Source: an uncultured Verrucomicrobiota bacterium
Lineage (GTDB): Bacteria; Verrucomicrobiota; Kiritimatiellia; RFP12; UBA1067
Direction: 5' to 3'
Assembly: GCA_945834475.1 (NCBI GenBank)
Contig: CAMAHK010000008.1
Coordinates: forward strand, 1-51,724
Length of the DNA stretch: 51,724 nucleotides
Positions 15,681 through 23,980 of this stretch are shown here, piece after piece. Within the stretch, counting starts at the first letter, position 1, and each line of letters begins with the position of its first letter. The notes under the pieces were generated by a model that saw nothing but the letters and a program-made list of their open reading frames with translations, had not been told where the DNA came from and ran no database searches. Position numbers and translations under genes: made by a program.

Positions 15681-16896
15681 GGCCTTCGAACAAGCGCTCG
15701 CACAGGAGGAAGCGGCCGCAAGGTCGGACACCTTGACCCAGGTCACAGCGTCCCACCCCAAGCCCGTTTACACGACATTCGCCGATCTCGGCGAATTGAT
15801 CCCCGAAGAACAGGACAAGAGCGTCTTCTTCCGCAACAACTGGCTCGGGCAAGGCGGCGGACTTATCCTCACTGCCCCGTCCGGCGTCGGCAAGTCCTCG
15901 CTCGTCATTCAGGCGCTGCTGCATTGGCAGCTCGGACAAGAGTTCCTCGCCCAGCCGTTGCAGACGCTGAAATGCGCGCTCGTCCAAAGCGAAGACTCCC
16001 GTCGCGACATGCAGGAGATCAAGTCTGGAATGGCCAAGGGGCTTCTCAAGAACGGATGGACGCAATCCGAGATTGATCAGGCTTTCGCCAGAATCCACAT
16101 CTGGACGTGCGTCGGCAAGATGGGCACGGATTTCACGGACTGGCTGCACCGCCAGCAGTCCGAGGATCCGTGCGATGTCATCGCCATCAATCCGATCCAA
16201 GGATTTTTCGGCGGCGACATCTCGAAGCAGGAGGACGCCTCGCGGTTTCTACGCGAAGGTCTTGACCCGATTCTCAAGGGAGAAGGCGGCACGAAGCCGT
16301 GCATGACCGTCCTCGTTCAGCACACCACCAAAATGTCGGGACGGCAGAAGGAAGGCAATTCGACGCTGACCGACTACGGCGAGTATCTCGGCGCCGGTTC
16401 GCACGAGTTCACCGACTGGGCCCGCGCTTGCATCGGGTTCATCAAGCACAAGAGCGCCCCGGGCACCTTCGTCTTTAAGGCCACCAAACGCGGCTCGCGC
16501 CTCAAATGGAAAGACGCGAACGGCCAGAACACAACCGAGCGGATCATGACGCATGCCAAAGACTACATCTTCTGGCTCGAGGTCAAGGATTCCGACGAGC
16601 TCAAGAAGCTCAACGGCACCTCACAGGAGTCCGCCCCGTCGCCCCGGTCACTCAAATCGCAAGAACGTACGGACAACGTCCACGGTACTGAAGAGAACGC
16701 AATCTATCTCGTCAAAGCCGTCCGGAACTCCGTCAATGCCGGCGTCATCGTCAACAACCAGCTTATCCGCGAATGGGCAAGCGATCGTTGGAAGAAGATT
16801 CCCGGCCGTACGGCCGTGGCACGATTCGAGGAAATTCGCGGGCAGCACGGCATTGGCAAAGACGAACAGGGCAACTACACAATCACCACCTCCTGA
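15673..16896 (+). CDS. RecA-fold ATPase, RepA-like helicase
   Basis: 407 aa. Walker A LTAPSGVGKSSL (residues 67-78), a QSEDSRRDMQEI segment, a Walker B-like CDVIAINPIQGFFGGD and a VLVQHTTK sensor place it in the AAA_25/RepA-type hexameric helicase group found in plasmids and integrated elements. The C-terminus resembles a winged helix. It likely unwinds DNA for replication of the excised element, with the primase-like gene downstream. It overlaps the HTH gene upstream by 8 bp. Confidence 0.8.
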   Translation: MSEAFEQALAQEEAAARSDTLTQVTASHPKPVYTTFADLGELIPEEQDKSVFFRNNWLGQGGGLILTAPSGVGKSSLVIQALLHWQLGQEFLAQPLQTLKCALVQSEDSRRDMQEIKSGMAKGLLKNGWTQSEIDQAFARIHIWTCVGKMGTDFTDWLHRQQSEDPCDVIAINPIQGFFGGDISKQEDASRFLREGLDPILKGEGGTKPCMTVLVQHTTKMSGRQKEGNSTLTDYGEYLGAGSHEFTDWARACIGFIKHKSAPGTFVFKATKRGSRLKWKDANGQNTTERIMTHAKDYIFWLEVKDSDELKKLNGTSQESAPSPRSLKSQERTDNVHGTEENAIYLVKAVRNSVNAGVIVNNQLIREWASDRWKKIPGRTAVARFEEIRGQHGIGKDEQGNYTITTS

Positions 16897-16902
16897 TTGC
16901 CT

Positions 16903-16964
16903 TTTGCCCGTTTGCCCGACAGGTATATCTAAAGATATACCCTGTCTGAGGGCAAACGGGCAAA
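16903..16964. repeat. Large near-perfect palindrome between helicase and primase-like genes
   Basis: Arms 16903-16929 and 16934-16964 around a 4-nt loop. The inner part gacaggtatatc pairs with gatatacc-c-tgtc; the outer tttgcccgtttgccc pairs with gggcaaacgggcaaa, with small bulges. The gggcaaaacgggc words continue outward. Placed between two replication genes, it could be an origin, a primase recognition structure or a terminator. It is one of the strongest hairpins in the window. Confidence 0.65.
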
Positions 16965-17001
16965 ACGGGCAATCCGCCGCGAACCAAACGACTCAAATCC
17001 C

Positions 17002-18050
17002 ATGATCAACGCCAACCTTCGCTACAACCAGGCCCTTGCCGTCTTTGCCGTTCCCGGCAACCGTTGGCAGGGCGTCCTCGCCCTCACCTATTGGGCTGTC
17101 GCTTCCGGACGTTGCACGGAAGACGTCTTAGACGCCGTCCACGCCCTCGGCATCCACGATAGGGATGGCGACATCCGATGGGGCATGGAGAGTGCCACGG
17201 CCAAGATTGCCGCCTATACGGCCAATCAGAGACCGCACAAGGCCTTTCTCTCACGTCAGGCGCAGCAGCCTACGACCAACCAACGGCCCTCTCAGCGCGT
17301 CCGGCAACTGATCGACGCGGGCAAGGACTACGGTTCTCCGCACGCCCTGAGACAACTTTCGCCCAAAGAAATCTGCCCCGACACCGACTGGCTCGCCCGG
17401 CGCGTCCACTGCGAGATGCAGCTTCTCGCCTACTTCGGTGAGAAAGAGATTCTGCACGTCTTTCGGACGGATTCCCCGATGCGCGGACAGCCGGACGTCA
17501 ATCTGCGCCCGCTCGGAGAGTGGCTCGGCGAACAGAATGAACAACACCCCGACCATCTGGGCGAAATCGTCCGACCGAATCCGTTTGCCGGAGAACAGGG
17601 CCAGACCAACGAAGGAAAGCCGAGTTACATCGCACAAAACTGCCTCTCCGCCTTTCGCCACATGGTCTTTGAGTTCGATCACCTTGCCCTTGAAGACCAG
17701 TGCCGCTTCTGGGCGGGTTTCATCAAAGCCAATGCGCTTCCGCTTGTCTCGCTCGTCTCTATTCCGGCAATAAGTCCATCCACGGCGTCATTCGCGTCGA
17801 TGCACCCGATCTCCCGACCTGGAATCGCTACCGCACCAAGATTCTTTCCCTCTACGGCACCGATCCCGATCCGCGCTATCGCCTCGATTCGCAAGCCCTT
17901 CACCCGCTCACCGGAACCCGTCTCGCCGGAGTCATCCGCAAATCGACAGGCAAAGTCCAGGAATTGCTCTGGATACGACAACCTCAAGAATTGAACCATC
18001 CTGAACCCTATTCCAGGAACATCCTTTTTGACAAGCTTCGAAAGGTATAA
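17002..18050 (+). pseudogene. Primase-like gene split by a frameshift
   Basis: The first frame runs from ATG 17002 through CRFWAGFIKANALPLVSLV (about 17760). The conserved continuation is one frame over: YSGNKSIHGVIRVDAPDL, then WNRYRTKILSLYGTDPD and TGTRLAGVIRKSTGKVQELLWI, to 18050. The SGNKSIHGVIRVDA motif is like the SGGKS-H block of archaeo-eukaryotic-type primases in mobile elements. If joined, the protein would be about 350 aa. There is no clear slippery heptamer at the junction (about 17745-17762), so a mutation or sequencing error is more likely than programmed shifting. It pairs functionally with the RepA-like helicase. Confidence 0.65.
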
Positions 18051-18101
18051 TTTTGAAACGATAAACCACACCCCTTTACCGTTGCAAAACCGGAAAATCT
18101 C

Positions 18102-18833
18102 CTAACCTTTCAGAAAGACTTTCGCACGGTGATATTTCAAATAGCGTTCCTGTTCAAGTGTCGGCTTGTGACGAAGCCGCAGACCACTGTCCAACCCATA
18201 CAGACGGACCACTTCATTCGCAAGGCGCGACGAGATCAACATGACACCATCTTCATCAAACGAGATCCACCCGGCATCGAAGAGTGCATCAAAATGTACA
18301 ACGAGCGGAAGGCCATTGGCAGGATCAAGGCGCTCGACATCGGTAATCGTCGGGTCGCTCCAGGGCTTGGCGTGAGAGGCGCGAAGTAGGGATTGCTCCG
18401 TAATGCCAGTTACCGCACACGCGCCGTCCCAAAGATCGAGCTGCTCGACTTTGTACTTGTGCTGGCCAAGGCGCGTACGAACAATGCTCTGGCGCTCCGT
18501 TCGCTCGGGCAATACTGCGCCTGGGTCCGGCGGTAAAGTTGCCGCAGTCCTGAAGACTTCGCCCAGCAACACCATATGATCCGTCAGGTCGTTCTTACGG
18601 TGACGAATCACGAGACCATCAGATGCCGCATACTTCGGAAACTTCAGCTTCAACCCTTCGGTGTTCAACAGCGAGACCACGAACAAGGCTTCGCCATCAT
18701 CCCAGACTCCGACTTGATTGGCATGCGCCATTGAGGAGAACAACGCATCCGAAATCTTCGCCTCTGCCGTCGAACACTCGAAGAGATTCCCATACGCGGC
18801 AGACTGAATCGAACTGAAAACAAGTGCGTTCAT
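18102..18833 (-). CDS. HNH endonuclease (HNH_2 type)
   Basis: 243 aa. The C-terminal half is a clear HNH_2 domain: CAVTGITEQSLLRASHAKPW (Cys139, His154), LDPANGLPLVVHFDALFD (Asn174, His180) and WISFDEDG, ending YLKYHRAKVF. The N-terminal 120 residues would be a specificity or adaptor region. Such nucleases are common restriction effectors. It is the last gene of the element's minus-strand operon, 44 bp after the HUH protein. That gap is a 12-bp x4 tandem repeat containing repeated GGTGATAAATG units. Initiation is set at the last ATG because TGA and TAA precede it in frame. Confidence 0.88.
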   Translation of the reverse strand: MNALVFSSIQSAAYGNLFECSTAEAKISDALFSSMAHANQVGVWDDGEALFVVSLLNTEGLKLKFPKYAASDGLVIRHRKNDLTDHMVLLGEVFRTAATLPPDPGAVLPERTERQSIVRTRLGQHKYKVEQLDLWDGACAVTGITEQSLLRASHAKPWSDPTITDVERLDPANGLPLVVHFDALFDAGWISFDEDGVMLISSRLANEVVRLYGLDSGLRLRHKPTLEQERYLKYHRAKVFLKG

Positions 18834-18878
18834 TTATCACCTCATTTATCACATCATATATCGCCTCATTTATCGCCT
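18831..18878 (-). repeat. 12-bp x4 tandem repeat spanning the HNH start
   Basis: Four imperfect 12-bp units: catttatcacct, catttatcacat, catatatcgcct, catttatcgcct. In minus sense each carries a Shine-Dalgarno-like GAGGTG or GAGGCG and an ATG. The first two units give ATG-AGG-stop or similar mini-frames, and the last gives the HNH start. Copy-number change would alter spacing and the number of start sites. Confidence 0.7.
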
Positions 18879-20056
18879 CACGATAGGGCAACAGCCTCAC
18901 GGGCAAGATCATCTACTTGACGCGGTTCGATACCCTTGTAGATGATTTCCACCGCCCCCGGTCCGGAGATCATCTGCGCGAGGCGATTGAGGATGCAGGC
19001 GTCGACCCGCGTCATCATCTTCTCGCCCGGGAGATACGGCCAGCCAATCGGTGCGAGCATCAGCAGATTTCCCGCTGCACATTGATCGAAGAGCGTGCCA
19101 CCCGGCTTATAGAGCGGCGAAAAGCCCTTGTTGGCGAGCGTGATGACCTTGTGGCCCGCAACAAAAGCCCGCCGTGCGATCTCGCGCTCACCCTCGCTGA
19201 TGCAGGGCGAGATCAGCACCGCGCCATGGGCGGCTTCCTCAAGCAGCGCCTCGCAGCTCTCGCGAAACGCCGCGGTCTCGAGTCGCGGCGGCCTGTCTTT
19301 TAGAATGCGCCCCTGCGCATCGCGAGCGTAGGCGAAGAAGCTGCGCGAGCATTGCACCTGAAGAATCGAAGACGCCTTGAGCAGATGGTGGTTGCCGATC
19401 GCCGCGAAATGGCCGACGAGGCCCTGGCCCAATTCGACCGGCAGATCGCGCAAGACCGCGAAAAGCTCGGGATGCGCCCGCTTCTCCCACAGCCGCCGCG
19501 GGTTGTCGGCCAAATAGGCGAGCTCGCTCGCAACCGCCGCCTCGTCGAAGAGAATCGTATCGACGTAGCCTTCCGACCACAACTTCGGCGCACGCGCCGA
19601 AGCGCAACTCTCGCCAGTTGCGCTGGGCCGCGTGCGGCCCAGGCGGTCAAGCCAGCGCGAAGTCGCCTTAGACTTGAAACTGCCGACAATCGCCCCCAAA
19701 GGCTTACGCTGACGAGACCTCACCGCCAAAACCACATGGAGATGATCGGGCATGATCTGCACCCCCAAGACTTCAACACCAGCCCATTGTCGCGGTAACT
19801 CGTCAAACACGCCCTCCACCAGCCGCCCCAGCTCGCTCAACTCGACAAACGCCCCTCGCCCTTCCGCGTAATCGAGCCGCCCGAGCGCGCGGCTTCTGCG
19901 ATCGGCGAGCGTGATCGTAATCTGATAGGCGCCCTTCCCGCAGTAATCCCAATTTCGGCAACGACGCCCCATGCGATGAATGACATCGCGCATCCACGCG
20001 CCCGTCTCTTCATCGACATGCCACCCCGGCGGTGGAATCTGTGAATTACCGCTCAT
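18878..20056 (-). CDS. RAYT-like HUH protein fused to a Rossmann-like domain
   Basis: 392 aa from the ATG at 20056, which overlaps the methylase stop by 11 bp. Residues about 40-195 are a Y1/REP-associated-transposase (TnpA_REP) domain: AYQITITLADRRSRALGRLD, then MPDHLHVVLAV with the HUH pair His105/His107, SFKSKATSRWL, WSEGYVDTI and ELAYLADNPRR (Tyr181 is the candidate nucleophile; Tyr164 is another). Residues about 230-392 are an added domain: GAVLISPCISEGEREIARRA, KVITLANKGFSPLYKPGG and CAAGNLLMLAP. It looks like a SLOG/DprA-type nucleotide-binding fold. No flanking transposon ends are seen, so it is probably a domesticated nickase or recruiter within the operon, not a free transposon. Confidence 0.75.
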   Translation of the reverse strand: MSGNSQIPPPGWHVDEETGAWMRDVIHRMGRRCRNWDYCGKGAYQITITLADRRSRALGRLDYAEGRGAFVELSELGRLVEGVFDELPRQWAGVEVLGVQIMPDHLHVVLAVRSRQRKPLGAIVGSFKSKATSRWLDRLGRTRPSATGESCASARAPKLWSEGYVDTILFDEAAVASELAYLADNPRRLWEKRAHPELFAVLRDLPVELGQGLVGHFAAIGNHHLLKASSILQVQCSRSFFAYARDAQGRILKDRPPRLETAAFRESCEALLEEAAHGAVLISPCISEGEREIARRAFVAGHKVITLANKGFSPLYKPGGTLFDQCAAGNLLMLAPIGWPYLPGEKMMTRVDACILNRLAQMISGPGAVEIIYKGIEPRQVDDLAREAVALS

Positions 20057-23000
20057 CCTTTCTGAACGCCTCAAGCACCATGCGCATGGTGCGGTATTCT
20101 CCGAATTCGGCGATTTCCTTTTCCTTGAGGACGCGGAAGGATTCGGAGGGATAGTCGGGGCCGTAGACGGCGGAGGGATCGAGGATGTAGGTGAGCTCCT
20201 GCTCGTTGAGACCGTAGAGCTTCGCATACCGCGCATCCAGCTCCGCTCGCAGAACCGCCCGGCGTTCTGGATCGAAAACAAACGGCTCGCCCTCGTACCC
20301 CAGCGCCTCCGCCCAGCCCTTCAGCGAATACGACGTGTACGTCAATTCAAGTACACGCGGAACGATGAAGTCGATGTCGGCCTGTGTGTAAGCCGTGGGA
20401 GCGAGGGTGGGGAACTGATATGCATACGAATATGATATATTGGTTCCACCAAGCTTTTGCCTAACACCCCAATCATGCACAATCGCATTAAAATCAGCCA
20501 ACAAGCAAGCCTGAAGTCTAGTCTCGGTCTCCGTTGAAAAAGTAATTATCGAATCGCCAGCCGCAGAATAAGGGAATACAGAAGCAATCATCGTTCGATT
20601 ATCAACAGCACGGGCAATCTTGCGCCATCCGAACAGATATCTAGGGATGGCGCTTTCAAAGCGCGCGTCGATGTCTTTCCGGTGCAGCCAATATCGCGGC
20701 CTTATCTCAACATTAGGACTCTGTTTCTCTTCGACCGATAAATCACAAGTTTCAGATGCATTAGAGTAAGTAGCCCATCTGTGGTCATAGTGATGAAAGA
20801 GCTTCGCTTCATACAAAGGTAAACAATCGTCACTACATTCCAATTCAAACAAGTCACTATCTAGTGACATGTCAAACAACCTACGGAGGACAACACCCCA
20901 AGGATTTCCTCCCGCAGCTTCCGTCTTTAACATTACGCCGACTTGTTTGTAAATGTGCTTCGCCAGCTCGGCATCGGCCTTCGAGCGAAAGATCGGAGCC
21001 GTTTTCGTATTGGGATTAATCAACGCAAAGTCGTCTGCCGTCAGCGAGAAATGGCGCCGTTCATCGGCCAGATCCGAAGGATGGCCCATGAAAAACGCGA
21101 AGTCCGTCTGCTCGGCAGGACCCAATGTCAAAAGCGAAATCTTAAACTGCGGATGAACTGCCTCAAACAATCGTCTGCCACTTGCCGCATTCTCGAAATC
21201 ATAGAGAGAAACAAGAGAGCGACATGTCACCATGGCCGCGAAAAGCGCCTTGTTGGAATCATCGGTGCAGATACCGGTCGGAACGATGAACCCGGCTCGA
21301 CCTTGCGGATTGCGAACATGCAGGATTGTCTCGCAGAGAGTCGAGTAAAGATTGACGTCACCGACGTTGGAAAGCGTAAACCGTCCAGATTCGTGAATGA
21401 ACGTACTGACAACATCAGCACGCCGCAAAGCCGTCTGGAAGGCCGCGTAGAGCGCGGGGTTGGTCTGCGGCAACGCGTCGATCAGTTTCTTGCGTTGCGC
21501 GGCATTCTGCGCATTGGCGATCGATTCATCGTGCGCAGCGAAGAATTCTTTTTCCTGGAGCTTCACGCGATCCCACGGCGGGTTCGTCAGGATGCAATCG
21601 AAGCCGCCCTTGGCGAAGACCGACGGGAAGACGAGCGGCCAGTGGAGGACACGGGCATCCTTGCAGGCCTTCGCACAGTTCGCCAGCATTTCTTCCGTTG
21701 GCTTTTGATAGAGTGTCGATGAGGGATTCAGCAATGCGAGAAGATTGACAGTCGTCGGAAGAGATGGATCGGCATGCTGCTCGACACCCCATGCGCCGCC
21801 AAGCATATCGGAAACCGGCACATCGACACATTTTTTCGGAAGCAGGAACGCCGCCGTAAACAGATCGGCCGCTTGAGACAGCCCATTGAATGCCGCGCTC
21901 TCGCAGTAGTCGGCATATGCCACCTTCTTCGCCTCGACATCTTCCAATGTCACTTCGGGCATTGCGTCAATCGTCTGATAGGCATCCAGCAGAGATGTTT
22001 CCGTCGAGGCAAACAATGTCTCGACATAGCGGCTATCCGTCTTGATGTTTTTGAGCGCCTGTCGATTGATCTTGGCGAGTTCCTGACACGCCGCCTTGTC
22101 GTCACCCGGCAACGGCTTGTAGGCCGCAGCGGGGATTCCCCCTTCCAGGAGCTTGAGATTGTCGAGACCCAATGTCGCATCGCCGCAGACGAAGTGCGCA
22201 TCGAGGAAGGAAAGCGGCTGTCCGGGGACGACCGATTCGATCCAGAGCGTAATCTTCGCAAGCTCGACGGCGAGCGGGTTGATGTCGACACCGTAGATGC
22301 AATGCGAGATGACATCGCGAAGCGCATGCTGATAGACTTCGGGCGACGAATCATTCCCGCGCATCTGCACGAGCGCCGTGGCCATCCGTCGCGCGGCGGC
22401 TACGGTGAAGTGTCCGGAACCGCAGGACGTATCGATTACATTCAGCTCCAACAGCGCCTTCTCGGGATCGGGTGCCGTGCCGCAGCGTTCGATCAACGGA
22501 TCAAGCGCCGACTCCACCTGCTTGTCGACGAGCGAGGACGGCGTGTAGTAGCTACCGGTCGTCTTGCGGTTATTGCCCGCCGCACCGACAAGCGTCAGGG
22601 TCTGCGTCGCAGCCGTGTAGTTCGGCACGAGCTCAAGAATACCCTCGTAGACCGAGCCGAACTCTTCCGCACCCATGTCGCGGTAGTTCACCGGGAAGAG
22701 CTTCTTGCCCGCATCGATATACCGAAGCGCCCGCATCGCGGCGATGAGGTCCGCATTGGCAAGCTTCGCGTCGTTCAAATGCGCGCACGCAGAGGGCTCG
22801 AAAATGCCGCCCAGGGCCGTCAGGCCGAGACGCGGCTCACCATGCGCCAGACCAGCAAAGACGCGACTGACGCCCGCGTAGAGGTCCGTGTGGCGATCCG
22901 AGGAACCGGCCGCGTAACGTGCCGCAATCCGCCTGAGGCGCGCCATCGAATAGCCTTCACGGTAAACCTTCTTCACCGCCTCGGAGGTGCCGGGCGTGTG

Positions 23001-23978
23001 CAGAAGACGGCGTTCCTCGGCGACGAACAGGAACAGGAAACGATACGCAAGCCGGAGGAGTTCCTGCTCATAATCCTGAACCGTCAGCGTTCCCTCCTGA
23101 AGCGCGTCGCGGATTTCCGGATTAAGCCGAAGAAAGCCCGTACCCAGAGATTCAATCGCCGCCACAACGCCCGAGCGGAGTCCTGTCAATGCGCGCACGC
23201 CGGTTTCGGTCGAGCGAGCATGGAGAGATTCCCACAAGGAGCGCTGCGCGCTCAGGTCGAGGTCAGAGGTGGAGACGGTGACGTCAATGCGAGAAGCATG
23301 GAGCAGTCGCCACATGAAGGCGAATGCCGCGAAGTCGCCTGCGCCGCCGAGAATGGCCCCAAGATCGAAAGACAGGAAGCACGGACGGGTCAGTGACGGA
23401 TTGTCACGGACGAGACGCAGTTCCTTGCCATTGGTGACAAGCGCCCAGAGATACTCATCGCGGCTGTTCAGAAACTCCTGCGCAAACCGCGTCGCCGAAC
23501 GTGAGGCCGTCGAAAGTCCCCATCCATGGAAACGGGTATTGGCCTCATCAAGGGTGCAGAGGTGCGGACAGAAAATCACCGGGAAGTTGATTTTCTCGAG
23601 CATCTCGGACGCAGGCGTCTCCCCTTCGAGAGACTCCTGGTTGAGCGGCGGCAGCAAGAACGGCCTGTCCGTGTAGTTGAGCGCTGCCGTCTTGTCGAAG
23701 TTCCAGCCGAGCGCAGTATCGAGCAGATTCACAACGAACTTGCGCGTCACGACCTTGTAGTTCGCCTGCGTCAGCGACTCAGAAAACGTCTTGTACAGGC
23801 GACGCGCCACATCGAACGCGTAAGTCCGTGCCGACGCCGGATCTTCACCCTCATCCAGACGAACAGGAAACTCGCGGTCGAGCTTGCCACGCATCAGGTC
23901 CTCAAGGACCTGCGGAACGAAGAGCATGCCTTCGTTACGAATCGACTCAGGGAGGATCGTTTCGAGAATACGTGCCAT
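20046..23978 (-). CDS. Eco57I-type adenine-specific DNA methylase (DrmMI-like)
   Basis: 1310 aa. The long N-terminal region (1-480) resembles those of DISARM DrmMI and BREX PglX-size enzymes. The methylase core starts with KTTGSYYTPSSLVDKQ, then motif I DTSCGSGHFTVAAARRM (about residue 517), GVDINPLAVELAKITLW and motif IV LTNPPWDRV (about 796). A target-recognition-like region follows (about 1000-1200, including FGWRKIARAVDNRTMIASVF). It would methylate N6-adenine at a defined site, marking host DNA. Start ATG 23978 is 2 bp after the SNF2 stop. No PD-(D/E)XK nuclease motif was found within it by eye, so cutting would rely on partners such as HNH. Confidence 0.88.
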   Translation of the reverse strand: MARILETILPESIRNEGMLFVPQVLEDLMRGKLDREFPVRLDEGEDPASARTYAFDVARRLYKTFSESLTQANYKVVTRKFVVNLLDTALGWNFDKTAALNYTDRPFLLPPLNQESLEGETPASEMLEKINFPVIFCPHLCTLDEANTRFHGWGLSTASRSATRFAQEFLNSRDEYLWALVTNGKELRLVRDNPSLTRPCFLSFDLGAILGGAGDFAAFAFMWRLLHASRIDVTVSTSDLDLSAQRSLWESLHARSTETGVRALTGLRSGVVAAIESLGTGFLRLNPEIRDALQEGTLTVQDYEQELLRLAYRFLFLFVAEERRLLHTPGTSEAVKKVYREGYSMARLRRIAARYAAGSSDRHTDLYAGVSRVFAGLAHGEPRLGLTALGGIFEPSACAHLNDAKLANADLIAAMRALRYIDAGKKLFPVNYRDMGAEEFGSVYEGILELVPNYTAATQTLTLVGAAGNNRKTTGSYYTPSSLVDKQVESALDPLIERCGTAPDPEKALLELNVIDTSCGSGHFTVAAARRMATALVQMRGNDSSPEVYQHALRDVISHCIYGVDINPLAVELAKITLWIESVVPGQPLSFLDAHFVCGDATLGLDNLKLLEGGIPAAAYKPLPGDDKAACQELAKINRQALKNIKTDSRYVETLFASTETSLLDAYQTIDAMPEVTLEDVEAKKVAYADYCESAAFNGLSQAADLFTAAFLLPKKCVDVPVSDMLGGAWGVEQHADPSLPTTVNLLALLNPSSTLYQKPTEEMLANCAKACKDARVLHWPLVFPSVFAKGGFDCILTNPPWDRVKLQEKEFFAAHDESIANAQNAAQRKKLIDALPQTNPALYAAFQTALRRADVVSTFIHESGRFTLSNVGDVNLYSTLCETILHVRNPQGRAGFIVPTGICTDDSNKALFAAMVTCRSLVSLYDFENAASGRRLFEAVHPQFKISLLTLGPAEQTDFAFFMGHPSDLADERRHFSLTADDFALINPNTKTAPIFRSKADAELAKHIYKQVGVMLKTEAAGGNPWGVVLRRLFDMSLDSDLFELECSDDCLPLYEAKLFHHYDHRWATYSNASETCDLSVEEKQSPNVEIRPRYWLHRKDIDARFESAIPRYLFGWRKIARAVDNRTMIASVFPYSAAGDSIITFSTETETRLQACLLADFNAIVHDWGVRQKLGGTNISYSYAYQFPTLAPTAYTQADIDFIVPRVLELTYTSYSLKGWAEALGYEGEPFVFDPERRAVLRAELDARYAKLYGLNEQELTYILDPSAVYGPDYPSESFRVLKEKEIAEFGEYRTMRMVLEAFRKDER

Positions 23979-23980
23979 AA

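Noticed and set aside
17740-17765. Programmed ribosomal frameshift in the primase-like gene
   Set aside because: No X XXY YYZ slippery heptamer and no stable downstream hairpin were seen at the junction.
18831-18878. CRISPR-like array
   Set aside because: Units are 12 bp with no spacers and no cas genes; it is a simple tandem repeat.
18878-20281. Longer start (20281) for the HUH protein
   Set aside because: The extra 75 residues are antisense-like Ser/Pro-rich sequence inside the methylase gene; the ATG at 20056 begins the conserved part.
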